Shown: positions 58,905-64,000 of the stretch, one piece after another
Numbering within the stretch: the stretch's first letter is position 1
Layout of the letters: every line of letters starts with the position of its first letter
Assembly (NCBI RefSeq): GCF_015291725.1
Contig: NZ_CP030038.1
Span: 6,127,001 to 6,191,000 of the forward strand
Length of the DNA: 64,000 bases
Origin: Bradyrhizobium sp. CCBAU 51765
GTDB taxonomy: Bacteria > Pseudomonadota > Alphaproteobacteria > Rhizobiales > Xanthobacteraceae
Direction: 5' to 3'
The notes under the pieces: generated by a model
Seen by the model: only the letters and a program-made list of their open reading frames with translations
What the model was told of the DNA's origin: nothing
Databases searched by the model: none
Made by a program: the position numbers and the translations under genes

Positions 58905-60547
58905 GGCGTCACCTCCGCCGGGATCGTCGCGCCGGCGGCGAGCCAGTCGCGGTAGGTGCGGAATTTCAGGCCGAGCTTCTCGTAATGGACCCGCAGATAC
59001 CCGTCGCTGCCGCGCATGACGGCGTTCGGCATGATTTGCTCGACCTCCTGCGCCATGACGCCGACATAGGCCTTGTCGCTGCCGATATAGCTGAAGCGAT
59101 AGTAGCCGAGCCCATTGCCGAGATGGCCGAGCAGGACGACATCATGCTTCAGCGCGACATCGGAGCGCCGGCCGCCGCCACCACCGCGGCCGCCTCCTCC
59201 GCCTCCGCCGCGGAAGCCGCCGCCGCCCCCCATCGACATTCCGCCGCCACCACGGCCGGCCATGCTCGGTCCGCCTCCGCCGCGCGGCATGCTCGCCATG
59301 CTGGATCGACCGCGCGCGGACGCCGCGGCCGCCGATCGCCCAGACGAGACGTTCATCGCGCCGCCACGATTGCCACCACCGCCGCGGCTTGCCGCACCGC
59401 CACCGGCGCGGCTCGCCGCCTTTGCGCGATCGCCGCCACCCTTGACACGATCGCCGGCACCTTTGGCACGATCGCTTGCGCCCGCGCGATCGCCGCCGCC
59501 CGGACGATCTCGCGTACCGGCTCCGGCGCGATCCCCTGCTCCCTGACGATCGCCGCGATCGCCCGCACGGTCACCCGCGCGATCTCCAGCACCCTGACTG
59601 GGACGCAGCACCTGATTGCCATCGCGGCCGCGGAAATCCATCCGGTCCGACGCGCCGGCCTTGATATTGTTGTTGCCGAAACGCTGCGACACGTTGGCAT
59701 TGTTGTAGCGCACGCCCTGGCGATGTGTCGGATTGTGCTGCCAGCCGGCGTTGATGTTGGTGGCCCGGTGATTGACGTAGACGTTGCGGTTGCCCCAATT
59801 GCAGCCGCCTCCCCAATAATTGCCCCAGCGTCCGATCGCCCAGGCCGTACCGAACGCGAGACCCGCGGCGATTACGCCGGCGCCGATATACGACGGATAT
59901 CCGAAGTAGTAGGGAGGATATTCTGCGTAAGGCCACGTTCCGTAGACCGTTGCCGGGTCATAATACGGCACGTAGATCGCTTCGGGATCCGCCGACTGAA
60001 TCACGACGACCTGCTTGTTCTCCTGGGTTTGAACGCTGACCTTCTGCTGCTTCGTCGTAACAAGCTTCTTGTTGTCATACGCCTTGGTGCGCAGGCGCTG
60101 GATCGCGTCCATCACGTCCGGCTGCTGGGCAAGGAACGCATCGCCCAGATTCTTGGTCCAATCGATCTTGTCGCTCATCATGGCGAGAACGTCCGCCGTG
60201 CTCGCGAGCGCCTTGACACTGTCGTCCCAGGACTGCTTGTCGACCTCGGTCCTCAATGCATCGCCCTTCAGTGACTTGCGCTCCTTGAGCCATCGGTCTG
60301 CCTGCACCACCTCCAGTGGGTAGGTGGAGGCGGCCAGCACGTTTGCGAGCAGATCGTCCGGGTAAAGCGCGATCGGTGCCACGAGCGCCTCGATCTGCTC
60401 GGGCTTCAGCAGTTCCGCGGACGGCGCGGCCGGGCTCGCCGGCTGCATCGCCGGGGCCGCTGGCTTGTCGGACGTCTGCGCGAACGTTGCGAGGGGTGTC
60501 GCCATAAACAGCATGAGCGCAATCAGGGTCTTGCCGCTACGAAACAT
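58901..60547 (-). CDS. DUF3300 protein with C-terminal S74-like chaperone domain
   Basis: The 548-residue exported protein has a signal peptide, a DUF3300 domain (about 50-210, with LVAPIALYPDDLLANVLAAS), a helix-like Tyr/Gly-rich stretch, a long low-complexity region of GDRAGD-type and GGG repeats (about 330-460), and a C-terminal block of about 87 residues. That block starts SDVALKHDVVLLGHL and contains YVGVMAQEVEQIMPNAVMRG, matching S74 intramolecular chaperone domains, with Ser462 and Lys467 in the SDxxxK arrangement. ATG 60547 has GGAGG seven bases upstream. It leads the operon with DUF2950; the ends overlap by four bases. Confidence 0.85.
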   Translation of the reverse strand: MFRSGKTLIALMLFMATPLATFAQTSDKPAAPAMQPASPAAPSAELLKPEQIEALVAPIALYPDDLLANVLAASTYPLEVVQADRWLKERKSLKGDALRTEVDKQSWDDSVKALASTADVLAMMSDKIDWTKNLGDAFLAQQPDVMDAIQRLRTKAYDNKKLVTTKQQKVSVQTQENKQVVVIQSADPEAIYVPYYDPATVYGTWPYAEYPPYYFGYPSYIGAGVIAAGLAFGTAWAIGRWGNYWGGGCNWGNRNVYVNHRATNINAGWQHNPTHRQGVRYNNANVSQRFGNNNIKAGASDRMDFRGRDGNQVLRPSQGAGDRAGDRAGDRGDRQGAGDRAGAGTRDRPGGGDRAGASDRAKGAGDRVKGGGDRAKAASRAGGGAASRGGGGNRGGAMNVSSGRSAAAASARGRSSMASMPRGGGGPSMAGRGGGGMSMGGGGGFRGGGGGGGRGGGGGRRSDVALKHDVVLLGHLGNGLGYYRFSYIGSDKAYVGVMAQEVEQIMPNAVMRGSDGYLRVHYEKLGLKFRTYRDWLAAGATIPAEVTP

Positions 60548-60602
60548 CGCATCCTCCATCGTCGAGGCAAGTGTCAGCATCGGTGCACCAAGCCGGCCTT
60601 CG

Positions 60603-60616
60603 TTGACAAAGATCAA
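60603..60616. promoter_or_regulatory. FixK/FNR-type box upstream of the DUF3300 operon
   Basis: TTGACAAAGATCAA fits TTGA-N6-TCAA; its centre is about 62 bases upstream of the start at 60547. Confidence 0.75.
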
Positions 60617-60675
60617 GGAAACCACGCGCATGCGATGTGCTGCGATGCGCCCGTTGACGGTTCGGCGACCGACGG

Positions 60676-62559
60676 TCAATGCACGATGGGCAGCCGGATC
60701 GTGAACAGCGCACCGCGCGATGGCTGGTTCTCGGCAGCGATCTTGCCGCCGTGGGCTTCGACGATGGTCCTGACGATGGCAAGGCCCATGCCGAGGCCTT
60801 GCGGCTTGGTGCTGAAGAACGGGTTGAAGATATTCTTCACGTCTGCGGGAGCAATTCCCGGCCCGCTGTCGCCGATCCGGATCTCCGCAAACGCATCGGA
60901 CTGGGCCGTTGCCACATTGATCTCCCGCTCAGTCGCATCGGCCTGCGAGATCGCGTCGATCGCGTTGATGATCAGGTTGAGAATGACCTGCTGAAGCTGA
61001 ATGGGATCGCCCTTGACCCGCAGCACGCTGACGGATGGCGCAAATTTCAGGGCAATTCGGCGCCCATCGCTGACGGCGGACATCAGCCTGATCGCCTCGC
61101 CCACCGTGTCGTTGAGGTCGATATTGGCGATCTCGAACGGCGTCTTCTTCAGGATGCTGCGCAGTCTGCGGATCACCTCGCTGGCCCGCTGGTCGTCGCG
61201 CCGGATATCGGCGAGAATTTCTCCGATTTCCACCAGATTGGGCGACTCGCTCTTCAACATCAGCTCCGCCGTCTCGGCGTTCGTCAGGATCGATCCCAAC
61301 GGCTGATTCAGCTCGTGGGCAATCGACGTGGTCAGCTCGCCCGCCGCCGCGTACCGGTTGACGTGGGCCAGCTCCGCAAGACGCTGCCGGGACTCGACCT
61401 CGGCCACGAGCCGCCGGCGTCGCTCGTAAAGCAGGCCGCCGATCAGTCCCGCCTGGATCAGGATGACGGTGGCGAGCATTGCGATCTGCCAGCGGTACGT
61501 CTCCCAAAGGCCCGCCTGCCGAAACAGAACTTCGCTTCCCGCGGGCAGGTCGCTCTCGCTGATGCCCCAGCGCTGCATTTCACGCCAATCGTATTTCGGA
61601 GGTCCCAACTGGAGGGGCTCGAACTTCATCGTGCCTGGTCTCTCGCCGGCCAGGATGCGGATCACGGCATCGACCGTCTTCGTGGTGGTCGCACCGATCG
61701 AATGCATCGGGCCGCCGACCGTATAGCCGTTGAAAAACGGCTCCTGGTAGGAAAATATCGGAGCATTGGCGACGGCGCGAAGACTGCGTAGCGCAAGATC
61801 GCTTTCATGGACAATGCCGGCCCCGTCGACCGACATCAAGCCCCAGAACAGAACCGTGTGCGGCGGAAGCACCGATGCTCTCTTCAGAATCTCGTCGAAC
61901 GACAGTTCATTGTACCAGACGAAGGCCAGGCGCCCTTCGAAAGGTGCCGTCTCGCGCTTGATCTCGTCGAGCCAGAACTTTTCCAGGCGAGAGGCGCCGA
62001 TCACGACAGCGATCGTCTTCGTCTCCGGCAGGACCTTGAGGACACCGTTGAAGGTAGCCGTGAAGTCGTTCCGGACGGAGATCACAGTGTCGTTGTCGGT
62101 CAGGTCCGAGCGGTTCACCAGCCGGTCTTCGACCACGGTCAGAACCATCGGCGTATCGGGAAAAAGCTGATCGCGATATTTCTGGGCAAATCGTGCAGCC
62201 GGCGCCCCGATGCTAACAACAACATCTGGGGGGACGCCCGCGTAAAGTGAGCGGAGATAGTTGACGAACGGCTCCTCGGGCCCGGGATTGTTGAACCGTG
62301 CCGTCAGCAGGGTGTGCTCCTGGACATCGAGCGGCCACTGCGCCTGCTGCTCCAGCGCGGCCTTGATACTCAGCGCATATTCGCTCCATGGGCGAAAGTC
62401 TCGCCCGAAGGAATGCAGCAACAGGATCCGTTTGGGCGCGCTGCGCTCGGCACCCATCGCCGGCGCGGAGACGACGACCAGAAAGGCGAGCAGGCAAGCG
62501 GCAAGACACGCGGCCCGGCCGGACGAGGCGCCTGCAGCATTGGGGACACGTCCGCTCAT
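60676..62559 (-). CDS. Sensor histidine kinase with ABC-type substrate-binding sensor domain
   Basis: The 627-residue protein has a signal or anchor region (AACLLAFLVVVSAPAMGA), a periplasmic ABC substrate-binding-like domain (RILLLHSFGRDFRPWSEYA to about residue 330), one helix, then HisKA with the phospho-acceptor His in TSIAHELNQPLGS and an HATPase (LNLIINAIDAISQ, RIGDSGPGIAPADV, GLGMGLAIVRTIV). It would sense an external ligand and phosphorylate a response regulator, which is not encoded nearby. ATG 62559 has GAAAGAGAG upstream; an earlier start at 62625 is possible. It lies 96 bases after the small gene at 62656 on the same strand. Confidence 0.92.
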   Translation of the reverse strand: MSGRVPNAAGASSGRAACLAACLLAFLVVVSAPAMGAERSAPKRILLLHSFGRDFRPWSEYALSIKAALEQQAQWPLDVQEHTLLTARFNNPGPEEPFVNYLRSLYAGVPPDVVVSIGAPAARFAQKYRDQLFPDTPMVLTVVEDRLVNRSDLTDNDTVISVRNDFTATFNGVLKVLPETKTIAVVIGASRLEKFWLDEIKRETAPFEGRLAFVWYNELSFDEILKRASVLPPHTVLFWGLMSVDGAGIVHESDLALRSLRAVANAPIFSYQEPFFNGYTVGGPMHSIGATTTKTVDAVIRILAGERPGTMKFEPLQLGPPKYDWREMQRWGISESDLPAGSEVLFRQAGLWETYRWQIAMLATVILIQAGLIGGLLYERRRRLVAEVESRQRLAELAHVNRYAAAGELTTSIAHELNQPLGSILTNAETAELMLKSESPNLVEIGEILADIRRDDQRASEVIRRLRSILKKTPFEIANIDLNDTVGEAIRLMSAVSDGRRIALKFAPSVSVLRVKGDPIQLQQVILNLIINAIDAISQADATEREINVATAQSDAFAEIRIGDSGPGIAPADVKNIFNPFFSTKPQGLGMGLAIVRTIVEAHGGKIAAENQPSRGALFTIRLPIVH

Positions 62560-62655
62560 GCTCTCTTTCGGCGGCCACAATGATCGAACGGCTCTCATCA
62601 AAGCACAATCCGAGCACGGCCGCACGAAGGAAGCGTCTCGCCCTGGCGGGTCTTG

Positions 62656-62937
62656 TCAGCAGCGCGTCACGACCCGGCCATAGGCATCGACGACCTGCAC
62701 GCAGGACGAGCCGTAGTAGGCACCGGCAGCTCCCGCCGCTCCTACGGCGACCGCGCGGCGTGTGGTTCTCCGGGCAACACCGGCGTAGCTCATGGGAGTC
62801 AAGGGGCGCCCGACCCTCGCCTGGGCCTCGGCAAAGAACTTTCCTTCGATGAGGCCATTTGTTTCACTCGAGGACAATCCGATGCTGAAGGCGGTTACCC
62901 CTGCGGCAAACAGGATGACTTTTCGAAACGCGATCAT
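62656..62937 (-). CDS. Exported hypothetical protein, 93 aa
   Basis: A signal peptide (FRKVILFAAGVTAFSIGLSS) precedes a short mature domain with RRTTRRAVAVGAAGAAGAYY and two terminal Cys (SSCVQVV and VVTRC). The start overlaps the DUF2092 stop by four bases (ATGA). Small Gly/Ala proteins of this layout often follow DUF2092 genes. Function unknown. Confidence 0.75.
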   Translation of the reverse strand: MIAFRKVILFAAGVTAFSIGLSSSETNGLIEGKFFAEAQARVGRPLTPMSYAGVARRTTRRAVAVGAAGAAGAYYGSSCVQVVDAYGRVVTRC

Positions 62938-63716
62938 TTCTTTGCTCCTGTCGGCGTACCAGGGGGAAGCTCGTCGAACTCTGCGATTGCGGCACCCTCC
63001 AGATCGACCTTGGTGGCGCCCGCCGGCGCAACGAATGCGAAGACATCGGCGTTCAGAGCGTCAGTCTTCCAATCCTTGATCCTGAGCGTGTATTGCGGCG
63101 CACCGGCAAGTGTTTTGCTGGTGATGACGTATTTGTGCGGCACGGGCTTGGCCCCGGCCTCGATCCAGATCTGCCAGTCCGTGTCCGGCGTGCGGAACGC
63201 AAGATGCTCGCACTCGACGCCATCGACGACACCCTGCCCGATATGCTTGCCCTCGATGACGGTGGCCATCAGTTCGTCGAACGCGTTGGAGAGCAGCAGG
63301 TCGGCACCCGGCATCCCGGTGCCGGAACGCGCCTGAAGCGCGTCGATCATCTTGTCGATGGTCCCGGGCGCGTCTGCCTGAACATAGCTCTTGGCATTGT
63401 TGCCATAGATCGAAATCAGCTTGCCGTCATAGACCAGCTCGACATCGGCATAACCGCCGGTGCGCCTGACCCGGAGCTTGTCCGGGCGGCTCATCTTGAT
63501 TTCGCCGGAGCTCGCGAACTGGATCTTCTGCAGTTCAGGCGTGATGATCTCGATGTCGCTGTCGAACGTAGCGGACATCGTCTTCTGGCTGGTCAGATAG
63601 TCCGTCATCGATTTCAGGATCTTGGCTGGATCATCGGCATGCGCGGGCGAGGTCGCCGCCAGCAGCAGAGCCGTACCGATGCCAGGCAATATCTTACGAA
63701 GGGTTGTTGATCTCAT
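62934..63716 (-). CDS. DUF2092 exported protein (lipoprotein-carrier fold)
   Basis: The 260-residue protein has a signal peptide (LPGIGTALLLAATSPAHA) and the DUF2092 pattern: MTDYLTSQKTMSATFDSDIE, SSGEIKMSRPDKLRVRRTGG, LVYDGKLISIYGNN and VDGVECEHLAFRTPDTDWQI. The fold resembles LolA/LolB-type carriers and it is periplasmic. GGAGGA stands before ATG 63716. A FixK-type box lies about 59 bases upstream. It heads a transcript with 62656-62937 and probably the histidine kinase. Confidence 0.88.
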   Translation of the reverse strand: MRSTTLRKILPGIGTALLLAATSPAHADDPAKILKSMTDYLTSQKTMSATFDSDIEIITPELQKIQFASSGEIKMSRPDKLRVRRTGGYADVELVYDGKLISIYGNNAKSYVQADAPGTIDKMIDALQARSGTGMPGADLLLSNAFDELMATVIEGKHIGQGVVDGVECEHLAFRTPDTDWQIWIEAGAKPVPHKYVITSKTLAGAPQYTLRIKDWKTDALNADVFAFVAPAGATKVDLEGAAIAEFDELPPGTPTGAKK

Positions 63717-63768
63717 CGCGTATCCTCCTCGGATGAAGGCCATTGAGATGCGCCGCGCGCTTACTTGC

Positions 63769-63782
63769 TTGACATGAGTCAA
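63769..63782. promoter_or_regulatory. FixK/FNR-type box upstream of DUF2092 operon
   Basis: TTGACATGAGTCAA fits TTGA-N6-TCAA; its centre is about 59 bases before the start at 63716. Confidence 0.75.
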
Positions 63783-63800
63783 TGCTCCCGAACCTTGTCG

Positions 63801-64000
63801 TCAGGGCATTGGGCACCTGTGATAGCGGATCTCCATGTCCTCAATGCCCGGGAACTGCCGGATGAGGCTGTTTGCATCCAGCTCCTTCAGGCTGAACTGG
63901 ACGCTGGAGAGCATCATGTCGGTCGCGCAGGCCGCAACCAGATTGACGCTGGGACCTGCGTCTTTCCTCGCCCTGATCCGGCAGCGCGCGAATTTTCCGA
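63801..64000 (-). CDS. Hypothetical protein, C-terminal part at the window edge
   Basis: A frame with no start in the window reads through to TGA at 63803-63801. The visible end is SVNLVAACATDMMLSSVQFS, then LKELDANSLIRQFPGIEDME and IRYHRCPMP. Composition is that of a real gene. I cannot assign a family from this fragment. Confidence 0.6.
   Translation of the reverse strand, partial: GKFARCRIRARKDAGPSVNLVAACATDMMLSSVQFSLKELDANSLIRQFPGIEDMEIRYHRCPMP

Overview
The window is high-GC DNA from an alphaproteobacterium, most likely Bradyrhizobium or a close relative in the Nitrobacteraceae. The grounds are gene content (CyoABCD quinol oxidase, PuuD urate hydroxylase, many small rhizobial hypothetical proteins), the palindromic intergenic repeats typical of that group, and a dense set of FixK/FNR-type boxes. 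I saw no rRNA, tRNA or CRISPR array.

Left part (1-29 kb): an ordinary chromosomal mosaic. In order: a partial trypsin-like protease; a GMC oxidoreductase with its small subunit; a secreted nuclease-like protein; the cyoABCD bo3-type quinol oxidase operon; an SDR; a PQQ-type sugar dehydrogenase; urate hydroxylase PuuD; a glyoxalase-like protein; an L,D-transpeptidase and a lytic transglycosylase; a NUDIX hydrolase; an orphan Bug-type solute receptor; a two-gene HGGxSTG locus; an MFS transporter; two M20 peptidases; an enolase-superfamily enzyme; an IS5-family insertion; a DUF72 protein; a CaiB/BaiF CoA transferase; and a copCD pair. Palindromic repeats sit between many of these genes. One was split by the IS, and one supplies the stop codon of the MFS gene.

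Right part (29.5-64 kb): a coherent stress and low-oxygen island. It encodes two related c-type cytochromes, a magnesium P-type ATPase, a second FtsH, a MacAB-like efflux operon, an orphan GroEL, ChaB, Hsp20, three CBS-BON proteins, a universal stress protein, a GH1 glucosidase with PfkB, PEP synthase, an SbmA/YddA-like membrane protein, a GH17-like membrane protein, a DUF3300/DUF2950 envelope operon, an orphan histidine kinase and a DUF2092 lipoprotein-carrier-like protein. Several very small genes lie between them.

The most striking observation is regulatory. I found fourteen sequences that fit TTG(A/C)-N6-(T/G)CAA, the FixK2/FNR box. Thirteen have their centres about 58-83 bp upstream of the start codon of one of these genes, and two of those sit in divergent promoters where they could serve both sides (one of the two is only about 43 bp from its second gene). 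The island therefore reads as one oxygen-responsive regulon covering protein quality control (GroEL, Hsp20, FtsH), energy and nucleotide sensing (CBS, Usp), carbon flux (GH1, PfkB, PpsA), Mg2+ homeostasis and envelope remodelling. No FNR/FixK regulator gene lies in the window, so control would come from elsewhere. This regulon reading is inference from sequence motifs and has not been tested.
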